From Mycoplasmopsis primatum ATCC 25948 (lineage in GTDB: Bacteria > Bacillota_I > Bacilli_A > Mycoplasmatales > Metamycoplasmataceae), in assembly GCF_000702785.1 (NCBI RefSeq), contig NZ_JNJV01000002.1:1-48568 (forward strand): 48,568 nt of DNA. The letters are read 5' to 3'. The translations under genes were made by a program, and so were the position numbers. The notes beneath the pieces are model-generated. The model had not been told where the DNA came from. It saw nothing but the letters and a program-made list of their open reading frames with translations, and did not search any database. Shown here one piece after another: positions 1-11,893 of this stretch. The number at the start of each line of letters is the position of its first letter. Within the stretch, counting starts at the first letter, position 1.

Positions 1-236
1 AAAGGACATCAAATAACTTTATCTTTTGAAATATTGGCTTTATTAATAAAATGCTGAACATCTTCCTTAGTGGTATATCATTCATCATCATTAGCATATC
101 GAAAGGCTTTGGTTATATCATTTTTTGATCTAGCTTTTGTTGAAGCAATATATTCAACAATAAATCTTTTTTTGCCTTCATCAACATTTGGTAATTTACC
201 ATGAATAATGTCGCTTATTTCTTCTAAAAATTTCAT
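1..236 (-). CDS. N-terminal part of a putative adenine-specific DNA methyltransferase (runs off the window)
   Basis: The first 78 residues of a minus-strand gene are present; the rest lies beyond the left edge. The segment NDDEWYTTKEDVQHFI followed by KVIWCP resembles the DE(F/W)YT...V..(I/F)....IWCPFD pattern near the start of some adenine-specific DNA methyltransferases from restriction and phage systems. One UGA lies inside DDEWYT and one inside VIWCP, both read as Trp and both where the family has an aromatic residue. The start is the ATG at 236, with a weak purine-rich site (AGAAGAG) just before it. The catalytic (D/N)PPY motif would lie outside the window, so the enzyme call is inference from a short N-terminus. 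Alternative: an uncharacterised mycoplasmal protein. Confidence 0.45.
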
Positions 237-278
237 AAATATCTCTTCTATTTTGACCTTATTTCAATATATTTATTC

Positions 279-366
279 AATTATAGTAAATTAAAAATCA
301 AGTCCAATACAATTATTATTTAATGTATAACCATATTTACTTGATTTAAAAATTATAGTAAATTAA
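279..366. repeat. 16-bp direct repeat flanking an inverted repeat between lon and the methyltransferase-like gene
   Basis: AATTATAGTAAATTAA occurs exactly at 279-294 and again at 351-366. Between the copies AAATCAAG (295-302) and CTTGATTT (340-347) form an 8-bp inverted repeat with a 37-nt loop. Read on the minus strand, the second arm runs straight into a T-rich stretch, so it may end the lon transcript. The minus-strand TATAAT inside the 279-294 copy (280-285) is placed to serve as -10 box for the downstream gene starting at 236. Confidence 0.45.
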
Positions 367-393
367 CTCATTGAGCTAATAGCTTTATTTTGC

Positions 394-3300
394 TTATTTT
401 GACTGTTTTTTAGTGGTTTTAGTCAATTTATCATTTGTGGAATTAGTTTTAACTTGCTTTGCAAATAATTTATCTCAAATTTCATCATAATGAGAAACAG
501 GAATGAATTTTACATTTTCTTTTACTTCATCAGGAATATCAGCTAGATTTTTCTCATTGCTTTTTGGAATGAAGACAGTTTCAATATTCTTTTTGTATGC
601 AGCAAATGATTTTTCTTTAAGACCACCTATTTCAAGCACTTTACCTCTTAGCGTAATTTCACCGGTCATAGCAACTTTTTGTGAGACAGGAATTTTAGTT
701 AGTGCTGAAATTAAAGCAGTTGTAAAAGTTACACCAGCACTTGGGCCATCTTTTGGCACAGCACCTTCTGGAACGTGTACATGTATTTCGGTATTGTCAA
801 AGTCAATATTCTTAATACCGAATTTTTCAGCATTAGCACGAACATATGAAAGGGCAATTTTAGCTGATTCTTGCATAACTTCTTTAAGTTGGCCAGTTAG
901 TCTTATGCCTGGTTGCTTAGATTTGAATAAAGATACTTCAATTTGTAATGTTGTTCCGCCAATAGAAGTAAAGGCAAGACCATTAACCGAACCAATTTGA
1001 GGTGTTTTATCATTTTCGCTATCACTAATTTTTGGAGTGCCTAACAAGTCTAAAATGTTCTTTTCGTTAATAACAAAATTTTGAATTTTTTCGCCGGCTA
1101 CAATTTTTGTAACTATTTTACGCGCTATTTTGTCTAAATTTCTTTTAAGAGAACGAACACCTGCTTCAGCAGTGTAGTGCTTAATGATAAATTCAATTGA
1201 TTTATCATCAATTTGGAATTGATCCTTAGTAAGTCCCGCTTGTTCGATTACAATGTTAATTAAATGTTCTCTAGCTATTTTGACTTTTTCACTTATTGTA
1301 TAGCTATTTAATTCAATAATTTCCACACGGTCTAATAAAGGCGCTGGAATATTTTCATAATAATTAGCTGTAGCTATAAATAAGACTTTTGAAAGGTCAT
1401 ATTCGTGTTCAACATAATTATCTTGGAACTTTGTATTTTGCTCAGGATCAAGAACTTCAAGCATAGCTGAAGTTGGATCACCCTTAATATCACTTGACAT
1501 TTTGTCAATTTCATCAAGTAAAATAAGTGGGTTAGAAACACCTGCTGATTGAATACCTTTAATGATTTTTCCAGGCATAGCACCAACGTATGTTTTTCTG
1601 TGGCCTCTTATTTCTGATTCATCATGCACACCACCAAGACTAATTTTGACATAACTTTTATCAAGCGCTTCAGCAATTGATCTGGCAAGAGATGTTTTAC
1701 CAGTACCAGGAGGACCAACAAGAGTTAAAATAGGTACATTATTAAATTGCTTTTGCACTCTATTATTCTTAGTTTCTTTAAATAATTGCAAATCAATTTG
1801 ATGTCTTTCATCAATATTGATTAAGTCTTTTTCTGCAGCTTCTTTATTATTATTTTTATGATTGATAATTAATGATAAATATTCAATTACACGTTCTTTA
1901 ACTTCTTTTAGGCCATAGTGATTCTTATCAAGTACTTCTCGAGCATGTTTGATATCAAGATTTTCAATTTCAACTTTTCTTCATGGCAGTTTTTTGATGT
2001 TGTTAATATAGGTTTGAATAATATTTGAATCAGGACTTGATGACATCATGCCCTTTAGTTTTTCTTTTTCTGCCTTAATAGCTTTAATAACAAATTCAGG
2101 ATAAATTTGTCTTAAAACAGGATCATTAATTGATTTAGTAAATTCATCCTCTTCGTCTTCTGGAGCATCTGATTCATTTAGTTGTTCCTTAATAGCCTTC
2201 ATTTTTTCGCGAAGTAAAAATTCTTTTTGTTGCTTGTCTAAATTATTTTGAATTTTTCTATTAAGTTCTCTATCTAGTTGATCTTTTATATTTTCATCAG
2301 CGCGTTTTTTATTAACTGGTGAATTATTTTTGCTACTTTTAATAGAAAGGATAATTGTACTTAAGTCTTTTTCAGAAACATAATTTAATTTACGATATTC
2401 ATCGTACATTTTGCACAATTCATTAACTAAATCATCATAAGTACTGTTAAGTTCAACAAATAGGCTCTCTTCATTATCCTCTTTAACTTGTTTGTAAAGT
2501 GCACTTTCAGTTAGCTGATTGATCATATAGTCAGCATCATTAGCAAATTCTTTTTTATGAGTTTCAACAAATTTTTTAATCACATCAACCATCAAAGCAA
2601 GAATTCATCTAAGAGAAGCAAATTTTTCTACAAGTGAATTAGCTTCAAAAATTTTGTTTCTTTCATAAGGGGGAACAGTGAAAAAGTTGCACAATGCATT
2701 AATTAATGAATCCATTGGGTTGTCAAGATTGCCGACAATTGAGCTATGATTAGACATTGCATATTCAGATCATTTTTGTATATCGTCAAATGAGCTTCCT
2801 CTTATATGTCTATATAAAACTAATGCATCGCCTCAAACTCTATTTTTAATTAATGTATTCATAGCTTCTTCAAAGCCGTTTATATCTATTGTTGGATCTC
2901 CAATAGCAATTTTGTCATCCACAGGAACATATCTTTCACATTCAACATATTCAATATTAATTAATGTTGGTTCTTCATTAGCACTATGTTTTCCTACTTT
3001 AACTTCTTTGCCGCCAAAAACATTTACTAAATCATATTTATGTAATGCTTTAATATCTGCTATATAAACAGGATCGCCCGTTTTTGGGTCAAATATGGTT
3101 TCGATACTATCTATTTGACACAAAGCAGTTGATTGATTCACATTAGAAATAGTGATATTTTCCAAAACATCTTTATATGTAGCATCCTTTTTTGATTCAA
3201 GTTCTGATTTAAAAATAACACCATTATCATCAGAAGGCAAGTATCACATAAGTAAAAATTGTTCTTTTTTAACTTTTTCAATACCTGTTCCATTATTTTT

Positions 3301-3537
3301 TGTATAGTCTTTAATTGCTTTTTTTAGAAATTCGTTTTGCGCAATTAATTCAGGAGTTAAGATTAATTTTGCATTTTCATAGTCAAAAAGCATGATTGAA
3401 TTATGAACTGGATCATTTGCTTTGCTATATAACTGAGTTCTGTAAACATTTAGAAATATAAATTGAGTAAATGTTGAATATGAATTAGAACTCTTTTTTG
3501 TTTTATTCTGGCTATCGTTTTTCTTTGGTCTTCCCAT
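394..3537 (-). CDS. lon: ATP-dependent protease La (Lon)
   Basis: Cytosolic AAA+ serine protease that degrades misfolded and regulatory proteins; 1047 residues. An N-terminal LON-type region and a helical linker precede the AAA+ module with Walker A GPPGTGKT at about residues 608-615 and Walker [10 protein letters not shown]. The C-terminal protease domain has catalytic Ser933 in PKDGPSAG and Lys976 in [10 protein letters not shown]. Four segments in one frame are joined through UGA-Trp codons. The ATG at 3537 is preceded by AAAGGAG. The protein is longer than the roughly 780-810 residues of typical bacterial Lon; the extra length is N-terminal and begins with a basic stretch, [12 protein letters not shown]. 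It stands alone between leuS and the methyltransferase-like gene. Identity is certain; the role of the extra N-terminal residues is unknown. Confidence 0.97.
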
Positions 3538-3608
3538 ATTGGTCTCCTTTATTAAAATAAAAGTTATTATTACAATTTTAGCACTCTTATGGCCTAATTG
3601 CTAAAAAA

Positions 3609-5951
<2,343 letters not shown>

Positions 5952-5984
5952 ATATTATCCTTTCAATTCGAAAACTGATATAAA

Positions 5985-6701
5985 TTATATAAATGATAAA
6001 TTTTTATTAATAAAAAGATTTTTTTCGTTAAGTTTCATAATAATATAAATTATTGTTGAATTAAGACTGAGATTAATAATATTAAAAGCAAAATAAACTA
6101 CAAGAGCTCCTAAAAAGTAATTAGGCAAATTCAAGAAAAATGGTTTGAATTTATTATATTCGCTCACCATAGATTGATAAGTTCCAGGTTTGGTACCAAG
6201 CATCCCATACAGTTTAAAAAATCAAGGGTTGAAAGCAAATATATTCAATGCAGTTAATGCAATAGTGGTGTTAATTAAAGCCACAAATAAACTAAAAATA
6301 ATTTTAATTTTTGATAATTTTTTTATTTTACTTATCAATTTATAAAACAGGCTAAAAAATATAGTGAATAATATTTGAGATGTGGCCAAAATCAATCGTC
6401 CAAGTATTCCTTGGAGACTATAACCCATTGAGCCATAACTAGGCCCAATAATGAAAAGTAAAATAATGATTAAAAAAGCGTATTTTAATTCTATTCATGT
6501 TGCGGTGGCCACAATTACAACAAGAGCAAGATCAAATTTTAAAAATGGGGCAAATGGAACCGTAAAAAATTTACTGCTGATAAAATTAACTAAAATAGTA
6601 ATAGCAAGCAAAATACCTGTATAAGTTAATTTTAAGGTGACATTATCTGAATAATAAATTATGTTTCTTTTATTTTGTACCAAAGATTCTATCTCCTGCA
6701 T
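5985..6701 (-). CDS. Putative ECF transporter S component (substrate-binding membrane subunit)
   Basis: About 238 residues with five to six hydrophobic segments. The APFLKFDLALV stretch after the first membrane segment resembles the LK(F/Y)D.SD loop of RibU-like ECF S components, which bind a vitamin and work with the shared EcfT/EcfA1/EcfA2 module. Substrate cannot be told from this. Three same-frame pieces join through UGA-Trp. The start is uncertain: ATG at 6701 (or GTG at 6704) lies inside the end of upp and has only AGG 3 nt upstream, whereas a TTG at 6683 sits 9 nt after GGAG (6693-6696) and would give a protein six codons shorter. Either way the gene is translationally coupled to upp. 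Alternative: another small polytopic transporter. Confidence 0.6.
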
Positions 6702-7296
6702 CACCTAAGCCCGGTTCAATATATTTATCCTTGTTTAGTTTTTCATCTAATGAAGCTAAATAAATATTAAACTGGTTTCCAAAATGTTTTTCAATATTTG
6801 AAACACCTTCTTTTACACCCACCAAACAAACTAAACTAATGTTTGTAAAACCATCATTTTGCAATCTTTTGATAGCATCAAGTGCGCTATTTCCCGTCGC
6901 AAGCATTGGGTCAACCACAAAAACATAACTATCTTTTGAAACTTCTGGTATTTTATAAAAGTATTCAACAGGAGTATGTGTGGTTTCATCACGATACATT
7001 CCTATATGGCCAATCTTTGCTTCTGGTATAAGTTTTTGTAAACCATCAATCATTCCAAGACCTGCTCTTAAAATAGGCACAAAAACGATTTCTTTATCAA
7101 AATCATAGCCTGTATATTTTTGATTTAAAGGTGTTTCAATTGTCCTAGATTTAGTTTTATATTCTCTTAAAATTTCATAAACCATTAATGAAGCAATTTC
7201 ATTCAGGTTTTGCCTAAAAAATGAATGACCAACTTTTTTATTTCGCATATTTGTCAATTTGATTTTAATTAACGGATGATCTATTACTTTAAGCAT
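6670..7296 (-). CDS. upp: Uracil phosphoribosyltransferase
   Basis: Converts uracil and PRPP to UMP in pyrimidine salvage, a step mycoplasmas depend on because they lack de novo pyrimidine synthesis. Its 208 residues match the family length. Visible motifs are the PRPP-binding segment VVDPMLATGNSA, the VPILRAGLGM loop, and the C-terminal GLGDAGDRIFGT that contacts uracil. Gly in the usual ATGGS has become Asn (ATGNS), a mild deviation. The ATG at 7296 follows TAGGAGA at good spacing. The stop overlaps the start of the ECF-like membrane gene by about 32 nt, so the two are probably one transcript. A strong hairpin upstream separates upp from ssb. Confidence 0.96.
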   Translation of the reverse strand: MLKVIDHPLIKIKLTNMRNKKVGHSFFRQNLNEIASLMVYEILREYKTKSRTIETPLNQKYTGYDFDKEIVFVPILRAGLGMIDGLQKLIPEAKIGHIGMYRDETTHTPVEYFYKIPEVSKDSYVFVVDPMLATGNSALDAIKRLQNDGFTNISLVCLVGVKEGVSNIEKHFGNQFNIYLASLDEKLNKDKYIEPGLGDAGDRIFGTK

Positions 7297-7355
7297 ATTA
7301 ATCTCCTATATTTTTATTTCTAATAATAATACTTTAATTATTAATATTAAAACTA

Positions 7356-7390
7356 AAAATAAGCATTATTTTGATAAAAATGCTTATTTT
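7356..7390 (-). terminator. Intrinsic terminator downstream of ssb
   Basis: A perfect 12-bp inverted repeat, AAAATAAGCATT (7356-7367) and AATGCTTATTTT (7379-7390), has an 11-nt loop and flanking A/T runs. It lies 30 nt past the ssb stop and about 60 nt before the upp start, so it should end the rsmE-pepO-ssb transcript. Confidence 0.75.
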
Positions 7391-7420
7391 AATCATTATT
7401 GTTCAGCAAAAATGTGCTTA

Positions 7421-7927
7421 TTATTCAAAATCATCATCAAGGTTAAAATTGATATTATCAAAAGCATTATCAACTTCTGGATTAGCAGCAGCACTTTTAC
7501 CATTGAATTTTGGCTCAGCACCATTAGTCGTTTTTGTTTTATTTTTATTTTGAAAGCCATTGAAATTAGACTGGCTAACAGTAAATTCACCTGTTTGTCT
7601 TTGCTCTCTAACATGGCGAGGTTCTAGTAAGTGTAAATTATCTACTCTAACTTCGACCACAAAATTATTTTGCCCATTTGATTCAAAATTTGATGTTACA
7701 ATTACACCTTCAATAGCTACAAGCGAACCCTTAGGTGCATATTGATTTAAAAAATCAGCTACATTTCTCCATGCTATTAAAGGAATAAAGTCAGTTGTAT
7801 CATTATCATTATTATAATTTCTATTTACGGCCAATCTAGTTCTTGCTATCGAAACACCACTTTGTGTTTTATTAAAGCGTACATCACTTGATATTCTACC
7901 AATTAAAATTACTTTATTTAAATTCAT
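7421..7927 (-). CDS. ssb: Single-stranded DNA-binding protein
   Basis: Binds and protects single-stranded DNA in replication, recombination and repair; 168 residues. The OB fold starts MNLNKVILIGRISSDVRF and continues through the conserved strands (ARTRLAVNRNY, DFIPLIAWRNVADFL, GSLVAIEGVI). A low-complexity Asn/Lys-rich linker follows. The acidic tail ends in LDDDFE, the usual partner-docking tip ending in Phe, here with one extra Glu after it. The ATG at 7927 is preceded by AAAGGAG. It lies 16 nt after pepO, so it is the last gene of the rsmE-pepO-ssb unit. The usual rpsF/rpsR neighbours are absent. Confidence 0.95.
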   Translation of the reverse strand: MNLNKVILIGRISSDVRFNKTQSGVSIARTRLAVNRNYNNDNDTTDFIPLIAWRNVADFLNQYAPKGSLVAIEGVIVTSNFESNGQNNFVVEVRVDNLHLLEPRHVREQRQTGEFTVSQSNFNGFQNKNKTKTTNGAEPKFNGKSAAANPEVDNAFDNINFNLDDDFE

Positions 7928-7943
7928 GTTGTCTCCTTTTAGT

Positions 7944-9893
7944 TTACCAAATCTTTACTCTTTTTGACTTTGGCAATCACATCTTATCGGTTGATTTGAT
8001 ACCAAAAGCTGTGTAAAATTCGTCAAGGTTTTGTAATTGTACATTTGCTCTTAATTTAGCGGGTGCATGAACATCAATAACTAATAATTGTTTTGCTGTT
8101 TCAGGTTTATAAATACTTCTTCATACAGTAGCTCAATTAGTAAAGAATTCTCTTATATCATTTTTATAATTTGATACCGTTGCTTCAAGAGCACATGAAA
8201 TTCCACCGGCATCTGCTATATTTTCTGATACTGTTAATTGACCATTACATTTTCCATATTCAGTTGTTTTACCGTCAAATAAAGCAATCATATCTTTTGC
8301 TTTTTCTTTAAATGTAGCAAAATCGTCATCAGTTCATCATGAATTAAGATTTCCTTTTTCATCGAATTGAGCACCGTTATTGTCAAAGGCATGGCTTATT
8401 TCATGCGCTATAACAGCACCTATTCCGCCATAATTAGTAGCCTCTGATTGATTATATGAATAAAAAGGTTTATTTAATATTCCTGCTGGAAAAACAATGT
8501 GATTCATAAATGGATTGTAATATGCATTTACTTCTGCTGGTGACATACCTCAGTAGTTTCTGTTAATTGGTTTTTGGTATTGTTCAAATTCCCATGTGTT
8601 TTTAACAACATTTATAGATAGTATATTTTTAACTAAGTTATCTCTTCTAAAATCAGAATTTGATATTTTAATCTTTTTATAAAATGGTTGAATTTCATTT
8701 GGATAACCAACATGCATTCCAAGAGTTTCAAGTTTTTGAATAGCTTTTAATTTAGTTTCTTGGCTTAATCATGTATTTACAATAAGTCTTTTTTTGTAAA
8801 TATTAATCATAGCCTTAACCATATGTTCTACATTCTTTTTAGCAACAGCCTTAAAGGTTTTTTTCGCAAAGTATGAACCAAAAGGGATATTAAATTTACT
8901 ATATGCTAAATAAAAAGCAGCTTTTTCTTTATTCATTGGTTCTTCTTGACCACTTAGAGTTCTTGAAAATTCGCCAGAAATAATTCTTGATTCTTCATTT
9001 AGTGCACCTGAAAAATGAATAATTGTTTGTAAAAACATTCATGATTTAATATTTTCAAAGTTTTCATCATTAAATATTTTGTCAATATTTTCTAAGAATT
9101 TAGGATATATTACATTTAATTTATCAACACTTTTAAGTATATTTTCAGGTTTTTTATTAACTAATTCTTCAGCTAATTTTTTAAAATTTAAATTTTGTGA
9201 AAATTGTTGGGCGCTATCTATATCATATATGTTATAAATTTTTGTATAGTCAGCACTTTCAAGCGCACTTCGAGTAAATTCAACTAATGAAGAATCAAAA
9301 GCAAGTGCTTGTTCAATAATTTTATTATTCTTTTCTTCGTCTGAATAATAGAATTTAAGTAGCTTTTTAGACATAGTTTTGTATGCTTCAAGTAATTTTT
9401 CTTTTGCTGGATGATTTTCATCATAATAGGTTGTATCAGGCAAAATTAAACCAGGGCCAGAAAAAGCTAAAATTTGATCTTCTATATTTTTGAAATCTTG
9501 CATAATTGCAAATTCAAAAGGAAGAGGAATTCCTCTTAGTATTAGATACTTATATTTTTCGAGCAAATCATCCTTATTATTAAGATCTAATATCACATTA
9601 AGAATAGGAACTAATGGTTTAACTCCTAATCTTTCCCTTTGGTCAAAGTTTTTAGCCAGTTCAGCTAAAAGAGCATAATTTAAAATTACGTTATCTTTAA
9701 TTTTATTTTTATTTTTGTTTTTTGCTTCAATTAAATCATTAGTTTCTGTCATTAAAGCTTTTTCATTACGATCATGTATTTCATAAAAAGCACCTGTTGA
9801 ACTTCTATCAACTGGTATTTTTGTTTTTTTCAATCATTCATGGTTGATAGATTCATAGAAGTCATCTTCTAATCTTATTTTTTCTTTTTCCAT
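7944..9893 (-). CDS. pepO: M13-family zinc endopeptidase (PepO-like)
   Basis: Neprilysin-type oligopeptidase; 649 residues, normal for bacterial PepO. It starts [20 protein letters not shown], matching the DDFY..(V/I)N.EWL opening of the family. NAYYNPFMN and PAGIL precede the zinc site HEISH (about residues 497-501); the third ligand lies in ENIADAGG further on. The C-terminus, KSKRVKIW, has the family's final aromatic residue but not the C-x-x-W ending. No signal peptide or membrane segment is seen, so it is predicted cytosolic, probably trimming imported peptides. Start ATG 9893 overlaps the rsmE stop by 19 nt and GGAG lies just upstream within rsmE. Three in-frame segments join through UGA-Trp. 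Confidence 0.93.
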
Positions 9894-10585
9894 AAATATT
9901 CTCCTTGATTATTTTCCCTTATATTAGAAAGCATAGCTATACATGCGGTTTCTGCTCGCAAAATAGTTTTGCCTAATGAAACTATTTTACAGCCATTTTT
10001 AGTTGCAAAATCAATTTCATTAGTACTGAAACCACCTTCTGGTCCGACTATTAAAATGCAGTTAGTTTTTAAATCATTTAATTGATTTTTTGTATCTTCG
10101 TTTTCATATGCTATGTATATATTTTTGTCTTGATTTTTTAAAATAATATCGCAATAGTTTTGAACACTAACAAGCTCTGGTGCCACATTTCTAAAACTTT
10201 GTTCAGCAGCGTTTTTAATTATTTCATTAAATCTATCAAGTTTTTTATTAAATTCATATTTAATAAGATTTTGATCCACGAATTCACTATTCATAGGAAT
10301 TATTTTAGTAGCACCTAATTCAGTAGCCTTTTGAATTAACCATTCAAATCTTTTGATTTTGATAATGGGGGCAGCTAAAATAACTGGCATATTAAATTCG
10401 TTATTTATTTCAACTTTTTTGACTATTTTAGCGTTGTTTTGGTCAAAAAAACACTCGAAGAACTCACTATTATAATTACATAAAAAATTATCATTTTGTA
10501 ATCTAGCGCTCTTAATATGTTTGCGAACTTTATCATCTAAAATGAAATAATCACCGTCTTGTTTGTCTACAAAAAATTTATGCAT
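9875..10585 (-). CDS. rsmE: 16S rRNA (uracil1498-N3)-methyltransferase
   Basis: SPOUT-class methyltransferase that modifies U1498 of 16S rRNA using S-adenosylmethionine; 236 residues. The N-terminal PUA-like domain (HKFFVDKQDGDYFIL...) is followed by the trefoil-knot domain with IKRFEWLIQKATELGATKI, ILIVGPEGGFS and LGKTILRAETACIAML, all hallmark RsmE segments. The ATG at 10585 follows AAAGG. It is the first gene of rsmE-pepO-ssb, and its end overlaps the pepO start by 19 nt. A TATAAT box lies 30 nt upstream. Confidence 0.95.
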   Translation of the reverse strand: MHKFFVDKQDGDYFILDDKVRKHIKSARLQNDNFLCNYNSEFFECFFDQNNAKIVKKVEINNEFNMPVILAAPIIKIKRFEWLIQKATELGATKIIPMNSEFVDQNLIKYEFNKKLDRFNEIIKNAAEQSFRNVAPELVSVQNYCDIILKNQDKNIYIAYENEDTKNQLNDLKTNCILIVGPEGGFSTNEIDFATKNGCKIVSLGKTILRAETACIAMLSNIRENNQGEYLWKKKK

Positions 10586-10615
10586 TACGCCTTTCTAATT
10601 ATTATTAATATTTTA

Positions 10616-10621
10616 ATTATA
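10616..10621 (-). promoter_or_regulatory. Candidate -10 box for rsmE-pepO-ssb
   Basis: Minus-strand TATAAT sits about 30 nt before the rsmE start and after the ftsZ terminator. No convincing -35 box is visible, which is common in mycoplasmas. In such AT-rich sequence the match alone is weak; its position is what supports it. Confidence 0.45.
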
Positions 10622-10652
10622 CTATAAGAGCGTTTTCAATTTTAAAAGTAAG

Positions 10653-10673
10653 AAAAAAGCAGCCTATGCCGCT
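10653..10673 (-). terminator. Intrinsic terminator of the mraZ-ftsZ cluster
   Basis: Read on the minus strand, AGCGGC-ATAG-GCTGCT forms a 6-bp stem (one G-U pair) with a 4-nt loop, followed by six T. It starts about 20 nt past the ftsZ stop. A longer outer inverted repeat, TTTAAAAGTAA (10641-10651) with TTACTTTTAAA (10678-10688), encloses it. Confidence 0.8.
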
Positions 10674-10691
10674 CTCTTTACTTTTAAAGTA

Positions 10692-11858
10692 TTAACTAAA
10701 AAATGAAGGTATGTTGTCAGAATAATCTTCATCAGATGATTCTTTATTTTTATGACTCTTGTCATTGATCATTTCAAGACCGATTTCTTGGTGATCGCTG
10801 TTTGTTTCATAAGTTTGAGAATCATCATTTTTAATAGTATTTTTTAGACTATTATTAATGTTTTGTAGTGTTATTTGGCTTTCATCTATAAAAGAATCTT
10901 GCCCAGCTATAACGCTTATTGCAAAGAAGTCATCATTTTTATGATTTCAGCAATTATTAATTATTCCAAACTTAATATAAACGTTTTCTCCAAAATAGTT
11001 TCTGAGCATTGATATTGCATCATTAACTTCTTTTAGAGATCCTCTTGAATCAAGCTCAAAAAAGATTAGAACACTTTTATATGTATTATTAGGCGTAATC
11101 TTGAAAGGATTGTCCTTAATAATATTATTTATAGCGTTTTTGACTCTATTAGTTCCTGAATAACGTGAATGAGCAACAAAAAGATTAGAACCATTTTTAA
11201 TAGTGTTTATTAAATCATTAAAATCAATATTAATTGATCAACTAGAATATAAAATTTTAGAAATACTGTAAATTAAATGTTTTAGTTTATTATTTGCTAG
11301 TTTAAGCGCATCATCATAAGGTAAATCAGGATAATTATCAAGCATACTTTGATTTTGCACAATTGAAAATGAGTTAGTTTGCTTTTTGATTTCACCTAAA
11401 CCATCTAGCGCAATGTTAAATTTTCCCGATCCTTCAAATTCAAAAGGTGTTGTTAAAATTGCTATTGTTATAATGCCAAGTTTTTTAGCTCATTCAGCTA
11501 TAACAGGTGTAGCACCTGTGCCGGTTCCACCTCCAAGACCTGCTGCTAAGACTAAAAGTTCTGTGTCTTGCAATATTTTAAGAATTTCATCTTTGGTATT
11601 TAAGGCACATTCTTTTCCGATCAAAGGATTTCCGCCGGCACCACCACCGTTATTATGCGAATTAATTAATAACAATTTGTTATTGCAAAAATTGTCATCT
11701 TTATTAAGGTGTTGCAAGTCTGTGTTCAAAGCTCAAAATTCAATGTTTTCAGTATTAAATTCATTATTTTGAATTATTGAATTGATCATATTATTTCCAG
11801 CACCGCCAATTCCTAATACCTTGACTTTGATATTTTTTGCTTTAGATAAAGTGTTCAT
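10692..11858 (-). CDS. ftsZ: Cell division GTPase FtsZ
   Basis: Tubulin-like GTPase forming the cytokinetic ring; 388 residues. VLGIGGAGNNMIN, the tubulin signature GGGTGTG (about residues 109-115), the TTPF(E)FEG segment and the catalytic T7-loop region SINIDFNDL are all present. The C-terminal half is divergent, with an Asn/Asp-rich spacer ending SDNIPSFFS, a plausible conserved tail for membrane-tether binding. Several UGA-Trp codons fall inside the frame. ATG 11858 is preceded by AAAGGGGTG. It lies 35 nt downstream of the FtsA-like gene, as last gene of mraZ-rsmH-ftsA-like-ftsZ, and is followed by a good terminator. Confidence 0.96.
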
Positions 11859-11893
11859 AACTTGCACCCCTTTCTTTTTTATAGTTGTCACAA

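Noticed and set aside
503-1000. 165-codon plus-strand frame opposite lon
   Set aside because: It is the antisense shadow of the Lon protease domain; no ribosome binding site, and the minus frame carries catalytic motifs.
7371-7745. Three overlapping frames on both strands over ssb
   Set aside because: All lie across the well-defined ssb gene or its terminator and lack ribosome binding sites.
11386-11772. 128-codon plus-strand frame opposite ftsZ
   Set aside because: Mirror of the conserved FtsZ GTP-binding region; Pro/Ala-rich composition comes from the Gly-rich tubulin signature.
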